From Xiphias gladius (lineage: Eukaryota; Chordata; Actinopteri; Istiophoriformes; Xiphiidae): a stretch of 64,000 nt of DNA. The notes beneath the pieces were generated by a model that worked only from the letters and a program-made list of their open reading frames with translations, searched no databases and was not told where the DNA came from. The stretch covers positions 18,591,206-18,655,205 of the forward strand of contig NC_053417.1 in assembly GCF_016859285.1 (NCBI RefSeq), in the 5' to 3' direction. Below, in pieces: positions 53,656-64,000 of the stretch (position 1 is the stretch's first letter; every line of letters starts with the position of its first letter). Made by a program: the position numbers and the translations under genes.

Positions 53656-53843
53656 AATTCGACGACACACTGTTGAAGGCTGAAGCACTTTACTGTGGCA
53701 CATTAAACACTTTGATGCCTTTTTGAACTCTGAGTTCCTTAACAATGTAAAATTAAGTATAATCTCTTTCTGACCAACAAGCATGTGTTTCAAAACTATG
53801 AATATAGCATGGATGTGGATAGCTATGGAGAGGTAAATGATTA

Positions 53844-53849
53844 AATAAA
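53844..53849 (+). terminator. Polyadenylation signal of dnah12
   Basis: AATAAA 189 nt past the dnah12 stop codon; AATAAATATTTTT follows. It implies a short 3' UTR. Confidence 0.6.
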
Positions 53850-53869
53850 TATTTTTCTCCAAAAAAAAG

Positions 53870-55679
53870 GTGAAACTTAAAGACACTTAAATTCACGTGG
53901 AAGTCGCAAAACTTGCATCAGACGCACTGTGACTTTTCAATAGAAGAGGATGACAACATGCACCTCTCAGTCCTCAGTAGGTCCTAGGTCAAAAAAAAAA
54001 CCCAAACAAAACAAAACAAAAAACACTGCACTGATTTCAATTAATTTAACATACAGAAATGTATCGCATGCAGAGTCCCAGGTATTTATTTCTGATGTAG
54101 GCCTACAGAACATAGTAATCAGTGCAGTGTACAGCAATTGTTCAGTTACTAATTTAAAAGTATGAAACTTTCTTATAATCAAACAATAAAAGCAGCACTG
54201 CAAAGAAGTTAACAAGATTCCTTTCCCAGCATCAAGTCAGGAAACTTTGACATTGCTTTTGGAACACATTTGCACTCAAGTACCATAACAATAATGTGGC
54301 CAAATGGAAACAAAATGGCTTTCTAAAATTGAAAACATATGGCTTGTAATGAGAACCAGGGCAACAAGTAACAGGAAACTTTGACATTACCAAACTGGTG
54401 CTGGTTGGAAAAGCTTGCTGATCTTGCTTTTGTAAACTGCTACTTGTCAGCTTAAATATTCTATACTTACTGTACCTTTCTTACCTGTCAGTTCCTGTGT
54501 TCCTTTTCCCAATACCCACATCCCTCCAGTTGTCAAGTACTTGTCTTTTGGTTTGGCACTGTTTTTAATATAGTAAGACTAGAAGTGTTCTAGCACAGAA
54601 AACAATACAGCAATAATATTGGTTTAAAAAAAAATTCTTATGGATGATCACTGAATAAACATTGCTTACCTGACAAACTGAACTTGATGTACACCATATG
54701 GGAATTTATACTTACACTAACTTATGCGTATGTAAATAAGGGCAGTCTCAGGATCAGTATTTAAAGTTATAAAACAATTTGAGGCATCAAATTGGTTAAA
54801 AACTAAAATTAAATTAGTCTGAAATTAAATCTAAAAAGTTCCATTTTGCACATTTTTTTATGATAGGAGTCACAGCAAAAGAGATCCAGTTGTGTATTTT
54901 TAATAATAGCCATGTCTGTGTTATGAGGGCATGTGCATATGAACTGAATGGTGGCAGTTGTTTCCGTGTTCAGTGGGTCAAAGCTAGGTGCTGGCTGCAA
55001 AGACCCCGTGATCTGATATTTATAGTAGAAGAGATATAAATAGCTCCAGTTTGTGTCGGTACTGAGAACCCCACTGGCTATACTGTTGTAAAAACTACCA
55101 AGGGAGCACTGCCATTTGAATGAAGGTAACCAGCAGACAAGGAATAAATTATGCATTTAGGGGAAAACTAGACTGATAAGTGTGGAGCTTAAAGGCCATT
55201 GCTGTTGTAGAGATTAACCTGTTGAACTTGACTTGTAGCTATTGAATTTCCAGGTTATTTAATAGCACTTGTAATCCCGTGAAAATGTGTCTCTTTTCTG
55301 TACAACATTTCTGCTGCCGCTTAAGCACAGCTGTGAAATGATCAGTCGTTTCTATGATCAGTCATTTATAATCTGCGCAGTAGGAATCTCCATACTTTTG
55401 TTTTGGCCATGCTGAAAGGGAAATACTGCAAATTCTCTGCAGGAGGACTGCTCATTGGAATCATTAGATTTAATAAAACTAAACTCATGCTGACGTCTTA
55501 GTCAACAACAGGAACGCGATTGACTGCAACTATTCCCTGCTTAGCTGTTGTGCTGTTGCTCACTTTTTCCTGTTGGTATTCAGGGCTGTAAGTGGTGTCT
55601 GAGTTCCCAAGTACCAAATTTAATGGTCTTGTTTACTTAACGGCTGTGTCTCCTCGGAGCAACTCCTTGTGCATTTAAG
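53870..55679. other. dnah12-asb14 intergenic region
   Basis: About 1.8 kb of AT-rich, apparently unique DNA that must hold the asb14 promoter and 5' UTR. No additional gene is recognised. The open frames on either strand resemble nothing known. Confidence 0.5.
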
Positions 55680-58444
55680 ATGAACACAGAGACAGAAGCT
55701 GACTTTTATCAGTCGGAGGATGACTTGGATGAAGATGAGGCAACGCAATATATAATTGAACAAAGTCTGATTCAATATAGAAAACTCAAAGGATTGAATC
55801 CGAGGTAAACCTCCAACCACCGAATATTAAATGTCTCTCTCTGTACACTGTGAATCTCATGTTCATTGTTTAAATTCCTGTTCTGTGCCATACCTTTTGA
55901 TAGTGATCTGAAACCCAGCGGAGATCCTGATGAGATTTTCAAAGCAATCAGAGAGGGTAAAATGATGTTTTTGAATCTGACAGAGATGATTGGGAGAGTC
56001 CATAAACTTGCTAGTAGTTATGATATGATAGCCTGTCTTCATATACAGGTGATGAGGATGCTCTGAACAGACTGGCAGTGCAACCAGAGATTCTGTCCAG
56101 AGTTGATGAACGCGGATGGATCCCTCTGCACGAGGCTGCAGTGGTGCAGAAAAAGAGGATACTAGAGATTATATTCTCAGGTAGTAAAGTTGTTACAACT
56201 GTGACTGTAATATTTCAACATACAGATTCTTCTTTTTAAATTCCGCATGTGGATTAGTTGTTTGGGGTTTGGGTTCCAGCTTCACCCCCCGGTGCAGCCC
56301 ATTGTCGCACTCTTAAGGGTGAGACGCCACTGTTTCTAGCTGTGGTCCATGGACTCCGAGAGAACGCTACATTCCTGTTGCAGAACGGCTGTAGCCCAGA
56401 TCTCCAGAATGACGAGCAGGATTCTCCATTAGTAGCAGGTATCTGACATTAAATTCTTCTGAATGCAAAATGCACCTCATTTTACAGAGACATACACATA
56501 TTTGCTAATTTTGAATAATTTTTTTTCTCTCTCCTACTCCATATTTCTTAGCTGTTCTGAATGACCAGTATGACCTGGCGACACTACTACTTCGCTACAA
56601 TGCCAACGTAGACCAAACTGGACCACTGAACAGGACAGCTCTGCATGAGTGCGCCTTTTTAGGCTTGGAGAACTTTGTCTATCTGCTCCTAGAGTCCGGT
56701 GCCAACCCGAATGCATGTGACATCAAAAAGAAAACTCCACTGGCTCTGGCTGCACAGAATGGACATTTGAATGTGGTGGAGTGCCTTATACAGAAAGGTA
56801 TATGAAATAAAGTGAATTAATCTCTGCCATGGATTTCAAAAGTATCTTTGTTCCATTAGTTCACTTATGGAGTTGCTCTGACAAGTTATGGTGCAATAGT
56901 AAAGCATAAAAAACTATTTGCATATTGGCTTTTTAGAAAAGTTGTCAAAAACTCCTACAAGACTGTGTAGATAAAACTCTTAGTTCTATAATGGATTCCC
57001 TTTCCATACTCTTTTCAGGTCTGGAAATACAGTCAATAAAAAAATGTATATTCTTATACTATCTGTATTCATTTTGTAGGAGCACATGTGTGTTGTGAAT
57101 CGGAGTCAGGCACTGTTTTATTTGATGCAGCAGCATCAGGAAACCCTGACATAATCTCCTTGCTGCTGGAACATGGGGCAGATCCCAACTTACCTCTTTA
57201 CAGTGGGCACCTGCCGATTCACCGTGTGGCATACCATGGACACAGACTGTGAGGAGTATCTCTGTTACAACATCTAGCTTTCCCACTTTTCAGATAGAGT
57301 TTGAACCACTGTCATGTTACTAAATGAGGACTCCTCTTTGACAGGGCACTGGAGCAGCTCATCCCAGTGACTAAACTGGACGCTGTAAAGGAAAGTGGGA
57401 TGAGCCCTCTCCATTCTGCAGCTGCTGGGGGACATGCCCACTGTGTGGAGATGCTGCTCAAAGCTGGCTATGATCCAAACTTCATGCTGCACCCAAGGGT
57501 GCGCCGCAACTATGATGATGAGCGCAGGTCTGCCCTCTTCTTTGCTGTGTCCAACAGTGATCTTCAGTGCACCCGCTTGCTGTTAGAAGCTGGGGCAATG
57601 GTGAACCAGGATCCTGTCAGCTGTTTGCAGGTGGCTCTTAGACAGGGCAACTATGAACTGATCAACACACTGCTGAAGTTTGGGGCAAATGTAAACTACT
57701 ACTCCCGTGTCAACACCACTCACTTCCCCTCAGCACTGCAGTATGCCTTGAAAGACGAGGTCATGCTGAGAATGATTTTGAACCATGGATATGATGTTAA
57801 GCGTTGCTTTGACTGTCCGTATGGTGACAGTTCCCACGACTATGCTCCTTGGACGACCTCAGTCGTCAAAGACATGGCGGTGAGACAAAGCTTGTGTGAG
57901 AGAAAAATGGTATAAAGAACGGAATACACGGGGACCAGTGGAGTAACACTGTCTCTCAAGGTTTCTCTTTGACTGCCACATGTGTCTCTGTTTGTGTCTT
58001 TTAGTTCTGTGAGGTGATAACAGTGTCCTGGCTTAAGCACTTACCTGCTCAGGTGGTGCGCATCATGCTCGACTACACCGACCATGTCTCTTTCTGCACC
58101 AAACTTAGGGACACCTTGGAGGAGCAGAAACAGTGGCCAGAGATCTGTCACATTCAAAGTAGGAACCGTCACGATCCCTCATTAGTTCATTTTTGACCCG
58201 TCAGCAAAAGTGTATTGATGATTTTATGTGTAGTCATTGACTTTTCTGACTTTATTTACACTCAGGAAATGCACGGAGCCTGAAGCACCTGTGTCGGTTG
58301 CGGATAAGGGAGCATCTCAGGTGCCTGCGCTTGAGAGCCCCGGCTTTCATCAATTTCCTTCCTCTTCCTCCCAGGTTGAAAGATTACCTACGCTACAAGG
58401 AGTTTGATGTTTACAGCAGGGGCAGCATGGTTAACCCTGTGTGA
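55680..58444 (+). CDS. asb14: Ankyrin repeat and SOCS box protein 14
   Basis: A substrate-receptor subunit of an elongin B/C-cullin 5 ubiquitin ligase. Exons: 55680-55804, 55904-55956, 56049-56180, 56280-56438, 56552-56797, 57080-57248, 57345-57879, 58005-58158, 58266-58444; 583 aa, close to human ASB14 (about 587). The acidic N-terminus contains a ubiquitin-interacting-motif-like helix ([12 protein letters not shown], about residues 21-32). Ankyrin repeats fill residues about 80-470, seen as [30 protein letters not shown] and [11 protein letters not shown]. The SOCS box follows: BC box [14 protein letters not shown] and Cul5 box [12 protein letters not shown]. The start ATG has A at -3. It follows dnah12 on the same strand, as in human 3p14.3. 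Substrates cannot be told from sequence. Confidence 0.93.
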
Positions 58445-59400
58445 AAACACCTTAAAATTTGTCACAGATAGAGAAACAAAGACAGTCACTTGTTTGCCTT
58501 GTTATTGTGCGTTTATGTACATGTTTATGTACTTTATGCCTTTGTTGTTATTTGTTCAAAACTGTATGTACTTTGGAGTTCTTTAAATAGCTACCTTGAC
58601 ATGTGAATGCCTTGTGTAAAGATTTACTTTCTTATAGTGACTCCTCTGGTCAAATGGTTCCTGAAGAAATATTTTGAAAAAAATATATATAAATAATGTA
58701 TTATTATTATTGTCATTATTATTATTATTGTTATTATTATTATTATTTTACACTCGGGGTCTTATTGTATTTACTGAGTTTTAGAATGTGAATACAGAAA
58801 ATTGAAAAAAACAATAACATTGATTGATTGTGATTATATATGAAAGCAGAACACCAGCATCCAATCAAAACTTTTAAAGTATAATCAAAACATCTAAAAC
58901 TACATAATTAGTGTAGTAGTAGCCTTTTTCATGAGATGGAAGAAAAGAAGAATCTCTGCCTCTTTGTCTTCACCTAGTGGTAAAATGAAGTATTACAAGA
59001 GTGGGGGTTGCATCAACCTACAAGGTTTTACAGTTTACAGTGTGTATATAACTTGTCAGCTACTAGCCACATCAGTGTGCGGAGTAAACGTGTGGTAGGA
59101 TAGGACTTAAATAGGTGTTATGAATATAAAAGTAATGCATAGTGGTATAAAAAATAAGTTTTTAAAATGTAGAGAAATTATGTACAATCAGGGCATTCGG
59201 AGCAGGATTTAACGTACTTGGCTGCATCCTACATCTTATTCTTGTGTGTTGTTAAATGCGAGCCCTGTTTTCACTTTCACTACCATGTCCACTCGCATCC
59301 CATCACTACATCACTTCTGGCAGTACCTGTCTCCGCCGCTGGGTGGCGCGGATTCTCTCGTATGTAAACATAGTGACGGCAGCGTTTTGCAGTGGTGGAG
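58445..59400. other. asb14 3' flank and spacer before tasor
   Basis: Holds the asb14 3' UTR, for which I find no canonical AATAAA, an (ATT)n tract at about 58,697-58,746, and unremarkable AT-rich sequence. No gene seen. Confidence 0.5.
58697..58746. repeat. (ATT)n microsatellite
   Basis: Interrupted TTA/ATT units over about 50 bp in the asb14 3' flank. Confidence 0.9.
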
Positions 59401-59519
59401 AAGAACGTGTACGTCATTTTCACAATGGCGGAGGCTGGGTAAGGAGGAGAGAGTGTGTGTAAAGCGGCGCCGTAATCGTTAGAGCTACATTGCCCGTAAT
59501 ACGTGCACGGTGCCCGAAA
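59400..59519 (+). promoter_or_regulatory. tasor promoter-proximal region with YY1-type site and short upstream ORF
   Basis: Composition changes abruptly to GC-rich at about 59,320. CACAATGGCGGAGG (59,421-59,434) matches the YY1 core AANATGGCGG, common in the first 100 nt downstream of start sites. The ATG within it opens a five-codon frame, MAEAG then TAA at 59,440-59,442. TACGTCA (59,410-59,416) resembles an ATF half-site. The main tasor ATG is 78 nt further on. Confidence 0.45.
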
Positions 59520-62260
59520 ATGGCCCTGAACCCCAGCGCGGTGGGGAAAAAGGACTCAGAATGTACCGAGACGGGCGAACTCCACCTCGACGGTGGCGAA
59601 CCCCAGAAGAATTCAGCCGCCACCTCGGCCACAGCCAACCAAAATGGCGATCAGGCTGGATGTGGAGACAGTGTAATGCCTGAACAAGAAACCCCTGAGC
59701 GGCGGAGGAGCACGCAGACGGACCCCCGGAGCTTTAGCAGTTCACCTTTGCCGGGCCAGAGACCGAGCGAAGAGCTGCCACGGAGAAATTTCCAAATTCC
59801 GAGGAAGATAAGAGAACGGAAAGGTGGTGCCATATCGCTGCTATTTTGCACAGAGCCCGTACTGTCTTTCATAATTCTGCTGCTGCATGTTGCTAGCCTA
59901 CTAGCTAGCTGGCTGGTCTCGCTAGTTTAATAGAGTTTCGACAAAATGTCCACCGATATTTGGGGTTTGAATTAGATCAGCGTCGTACAGTTTAAGCACA
60001 CGGATTGTCTTGATTGATGTAGCGTGATGTGTTTTAGCAGACATAGCTTTGGTAGCCGGGCTCAGGTATCCCAAGTTCTCAGTGAGCAGCAGGCGGCTAC
60101 GTTGCTGTGAAGGCGCCTGAAAGCGGCACTTTGAAGACTGCCCATCTGAAAGCCCACCTTGTTTGGTTTCTTCACCTTTTCATGGGACCCTAGTCTGGTT
60201 GAATAATGCTGCTGGAGTTATGAGTGTCATCAGCCATCACCTGACAACATGTGGGTGTATCATTGACCTCAGTGAAGGGCATGGATTTACCCACCCCACC
60301 CGTCTATATAAATCGTTTTCACTGTACCATGACATTTGTAATGAAATCTTAGTAGAGCTGCCCACCCCTTGTCCAAGCTTGATGTCACTAGTATTACAGG
60401 ACACCTCACCCCAATATCCCACAGTGCATTACTCCGTGCAGCCTCCTGCACTGCCCCTGTCTTTCAGAAAGGTGGAAGTACCCTCAGCAAAGTGCCAGAT
60501 GGACAGTGGTTGTCACAAATGTTGCTGTGAAACATCAGTTGTGTGTGTGTGTGTATATGCAAAGTTGTGAGGAAGAGGTTGGACTATCATTATGAGCCTC
60601 TTTTAAGCAGCTGTGCATGCAGTATGTGGTCAGCAGTTCCACTAGTAGGTTGCAAATGTAATTTATAAAATGGCTTATTCCCCAAGTTTGAAACTAAACA
60701 ACTGTGAGACATACTTCTCTCCCTGTGCAGTCCATTGCCCTGTCTCCAGTCTTCATTCTTTTGCCTCACATGAGAGAATGTTTACCATTTATTTCCCCAT
60801 AGCTTTAGGCTGGTAATGCCTCATTCAGGTAGCCCGAGTGGCGCTTTCACGTCTTTGCATGATAAACCTGATGTAAATAAGGGCAGATACAAGGCTTGGT
60901 CACCTGTACAGTGGTGTGTTGTTGTAAGGGATTCCTGGTTACCGTTGTCGATCAGTGTTTTTCCAATCCTAATAACTCTGTCTTTCCCAAAGAATATTTC
61001 AGTAACCTGTTGTGAAGAGCTGGCTTTAGCAGATGAGAAATAAGTTTGGCAAAGGATGCTGCTGATTCAGTGCAACTCCACTGAGCTGTAAACACTCTGT
61101 AAATTCTTGCCTGGAAGCACTCAGTTCACATCACCTCCTACTGTACCTGATGTCTATTGTACAAGAGCCTGTGACTCAAATATTGAGCTAAATTCCAAAC
61201 ACAGGACATGTGTAACCTCTTTCTGTGTAAGAAGGAACCATATATTGCAGACTTATCTTCACGCTGCATTACCTTATAAATTAGGGAGGAGTTTGATGAT
61301 CAGTCTGACGTGGCTGTCTCCCGCATGTTAACTTTGCACATGCACACATGTCTATGCTACAGATGCTATATGCTAATCCACTGATTCACCTCTGTGTGTG
61401 CAGGCTTGTATCAGTTTCTGCCCCCTGACAGCCGGGAGTTTGAGGACCTTGTGAAGATTGTCTCCTCGTTTTACCTAGACTCATCATCACGAGGAACCTT
61501 CTCCTACTGCAAGGCCAGGCTCATTCACAATGAACTGCTGGAGAAGGAGGTTGGTCATTGTCAACATGAGCATTTCAGTTGCTCCCTTTTTATAAATGGA
61601 ACCTTTTTCTAGGTTGAAAAAGAATATAGCAATCATAATTAGATGTCTTCACAGCTAAGATGTTAAACTAACTCAGCAGTGTTTTAATTCCACAAATCCT
61701 CTTGTAGCTCATGAAAGACCACATGCTGAGGGCAGGCTGTAATAAAAATGTTTTGAGCATGTGATGTTCAAGTTACATATGCTACCAGAGCAATGTATGT
61801 AAGTGCTAAGACACTGTGAAGTTCAGACTGCTCTATCTTATTTACTGTCTGCTCCCTTCGCGTGCCAGTTCATCGAGAAGCGGAGAGAGATGAAGCAGGA
61901 GGGGCGGACCGAACAAGAACTGACTGAGTCCTACTGCTTCCTTTACCCAGACAAATCTAAGGTTTGCTTTTCTGCAAAGCCTTACTCAGGCATATAAAAT
62001 ATGATGGCCAAGCTGTAAAGCATAATGGTTTTTTGAAACATGATTCTGAGCTTTGTTTGTTCTCTTACATGTCTAGCTCCAGTGGATCTGCGAGAAGGGT
62101 CTGTCTGTTGGACACTCCAGGATTACTACACTAGGAAATCCATCAGTGGGTAAGATGGTCTCTTGCGTGTTGCTGTTGCCTTAAAAGTAGACTCTGAATA
62201 GAAGTAGATGGAAAGATGTTTCTCTCATGATAAAACTTTTTGAGTTTTGCCAGCCTATTT

Positions 62261-62291
<31 letters not shown>

Positions 62292-63851
62292 GGATTGAAT
62301 TCAATTTGAAATGTAACATATTTGTTATTTATCTGCATCTGAGGATGTTTGCACCAATATATGAATTAAATGTGTTTTTCACAACTGAATACCCATTCAA
62401 GCCATAAACACTTTATCTGGATTGTTTCTCAGAAATCTCCTCAATCGTTATCGAGTAATTTATGTAATGTTTCCTGATTTGAGTTTTTGAGTGTAAATAT
62501 TACACTAAAAATGCACTTTGATGGAGTATGATCATGGTGCTTTTCCTCTAATTCAGTTATTTTGTCATTGTAGGTGTTTATCTCTCCAAATATTCTGATT
62601 TGTTACAAATCAATCCTTTTGAAGTGGGCTCATCTGGAGACATGATCATTTTTAAAGTTATGAGGGTATGGCTACCATTCTGTTTTCATTATGAAATTTT
62701 GACAGATATCTAACTCTCAAGAGTCAGCTCATATGTTTTGTCTCTTAGGGTCGAATAAAGCACATCCATGAGAACATGCCTAAGAATGCAATGGAGCCCA
62801 CACCTAAGTTTGACTGTCACTTATCCAAAAGTGCCAATAGGGTTACGTCTTTGCTGTCTTACAGGGCTTTTGAGCTCACACAGGTAAGCACTGGTTCTAT
62901 TTCATTCACATATTGTGTGTATTTTATGAAAGTAATGTTTTTAAGTTCTTTGATTTATTTTTTAAATCTCTCTTGTGTCTCTCTTGTTGTCTTCTAGCAA
63001 TATTTTTATGAGTTTGCATTCGATGAGATCAAGGCACGGCCCAGGCACGTGTGCCCCTACGCTGTGGTTTCCTTTAAGTACAAAGGCAAAGAGGCTGCTG
63101 CAGCTCCTATGACTGCACACAGGTACACATTCCTGCAGGAAATGGTGAAACCCAGCAAACATATTCCGGTTGGTTGAGGAGGTTGGCGAGACATACACAA
63201 CATCTCCACTGTGTTCTTTGTTTATAAACAGACTTTTTGTTTCTCTCCTTAATAGGTTTAACACTATGTCCCCTGAAGGAAGTAGAGGTAAAACATTTTC
63301 TAATCTTACATATTTGATAATATGATTTAAAAAAAAAAAAAAAACAACAACAACAAATTACCCCCTAATGTGTGTCTTAAATTAGTGTCATGTATGTGAA
63401 AAGGGATATGTATAAAGGCCATTTCACACCAGGAGTGGAAAACACTCTGCTGCTGGTCTGCAACAGGATCATCAATAACTGCTCCCATTTAAATCAGTAT
63501 CACAGTATTACTTCTTTAACTAAACACTTCAACTAGCATGCTCGCAGCTAGTCAGTTAAAGAAGAGTATATTGAAAGTGCTGCAGCCCCAGAATTATCCA
63601 AATTAGATTCAAAAGCCAGTGCAAAAAATTGTAAAGAAGAGAATGTGTCAAAAACTGTGCCTTTCCAGTGACAAACCAGCAGTTTTGAAAAGGTATGAGC
63701 CATGCTTTCTCTGACCTTTGACCTGTGCTGTTGATATGGTTGTAGGTAAGAACTGCTACACTGTGTGGAGTGGTCCACTAGTGAACAAGGGCCAGGAGTT
63801 ATTCCCAATCTGTTTACGATCCTCCTTGCGACCCTACCTTCCTTTCAAACT
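59520..63851 (+). CDS. tasor: Transcription activation suppressor (HUSH complex scaffold), 5' part
   Basis: TASOR (FAM208A) assembles the HUSH complex with MPHOSPH8 and periphilin to silence retroelements through H3K9me3. Exons in the window: 59520-59823, 61404-61549, 61869-61961, 62077-62149, 62574-62665, 62749-62883, 62998-63122, 63256-63287, 63746-63851; 368 aa, running off the right edge after a CT|GTGAGT donor. The N-terminal ~95 residues are disordered; then comes the pseudo-PARP (DUF3715) domain: LVHNELLEKEF-like LIHNELLEKEFIEKRREMK, ICEKGLSVGHSRITTLGNPS, GVYLSKYSDLLQINP and HVCPYAVVSF. The ATG has A at -3. TASOR2 is less likely because dnah12 and asb14 neighbours point to the 3p14.3 gene. 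A teleost a/b copy cannot be decided. Confidence 0.9.
62263..62291. repeat. Poly-T tract of 29 bases
   Basis: Uninterrupted T run in tasor intron 4, more than 280 bp from the next acceptor, so not part of a splice signal. Confidence 0.95.
63329..63356. repeat. Poly-A followed by (ACA)n
   Basis: A run of about 17 A followed by four CAA units in tasor intron 8. It resembles a retroposon tail but no body is recognisable upstream. Confidence 0.7.
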
Positions 63852-64000
63852 GTGAGTAAACCTTTAGTCTCTCATATAATTCTGTGTATCTGTAGAAAAC
63901 ATCCACAGTGCTACTAGAATTTGCTCTGTTAATCATTAAAGACGCTTTTTGCCACAAAAGATTTTTATGTGCTGAACTTTACCACTACACATATCTTGTA

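Noticed and set aside
53383-53886. 167-codon antisense open frame over the last dnah12 exon
   Set aside because: Shadow of the real exon plus AT-rich 3' UTR; no homology.
54238-54388. 17-bp direct repeat CAGGAAACTTTGACATT, 134 bp apart
   Set aside because: Short, with no terminal inverted repeats or ORF in between; not enough to call a mobile element.
59490-59519. In-frame upstream extension of tasor starting at TTG
   Set aside because: There is no ATG in this stretch; the first ATG in frame with a good Kozak context is 59,520.
60163-60570. 135-codon open frame in tasor intron 1
   Set aside because: Ends in a GT repeat, has no recognisable domain and lacks splice support; chance ORF.

Overview
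This window is vertebrate nuclear DNA, almost certainly from a ray-finned fish and probably a percomorph. It shows short GT-AG introns, compact spacing between genes, many (CA/GT)n microsatellites, several interspersed repeats I recognise as common in percomorph genomes, and proteins that align with vertebrate orthologues over their full length. All exon models were built by hand from splice signals and reading-frame continuity. Each of the four complete genes closes in frame from ATG to stop.

Layout: (1) 1-14,645 is a gene-poor stretch with microsatellites, a palindromic MITE-like element, a perfect 36-bp inverted repeat and several unique, homeobox-site-rich blocks that look like conserved non-coding elements. 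(2) 14,646-22,199 (minus) is slc17a9, the vesicular nucleotide transporter: 13 coding exons, 466 aa. (3) 25,254-27,025 (minus) is gid8, a CTLH/GID E3 ligase subunit: 4 coding exons plus a probable non-coding first exon, 228 aa. (4) 29,767-53,655 (plus) is dnah12, an axonemal inner-arm dynein heavy chain: 73 coding exons, 3,973 aa. A forkhead site and an RFX X-box sit just upstream. (5) 55,680-58,444 (plus) is asb14, an ankyrin-repeat SOCS-box E3 adaptor: 9 exons, 583 aa. (6) From 59,520 to the right edge (plus) is the 5' part of tasor, the HUSH-complex scaffold: 9 exons, 368 aa, continuing out of the window.

The left block (gid8 - slc17a9) matches human 20q13.33 in order and orientation. The right block (dnah12 - asb14 - tasor) matches human 3p14.3 but lacks the genes that lie between ASB14 and TASOR in human. 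The five genes are functionally unrelated (purinergic vesicle loading, ubiquitin ligase, cilia, ubiquitin ligase, chromatin silencing), so I see no operon-like or novel multi-gene system. The most interesting signals are: the FOXJ1/RFX composite site before dnah12; two GC-AG introns proven by frame; two perfect short-loop palindromes (1,316-1,395 and 26,164-26,224); extreme repeats forming slc17a9 splice-acceptor tracts; and repeat copies of one fish family in introns of two genes.
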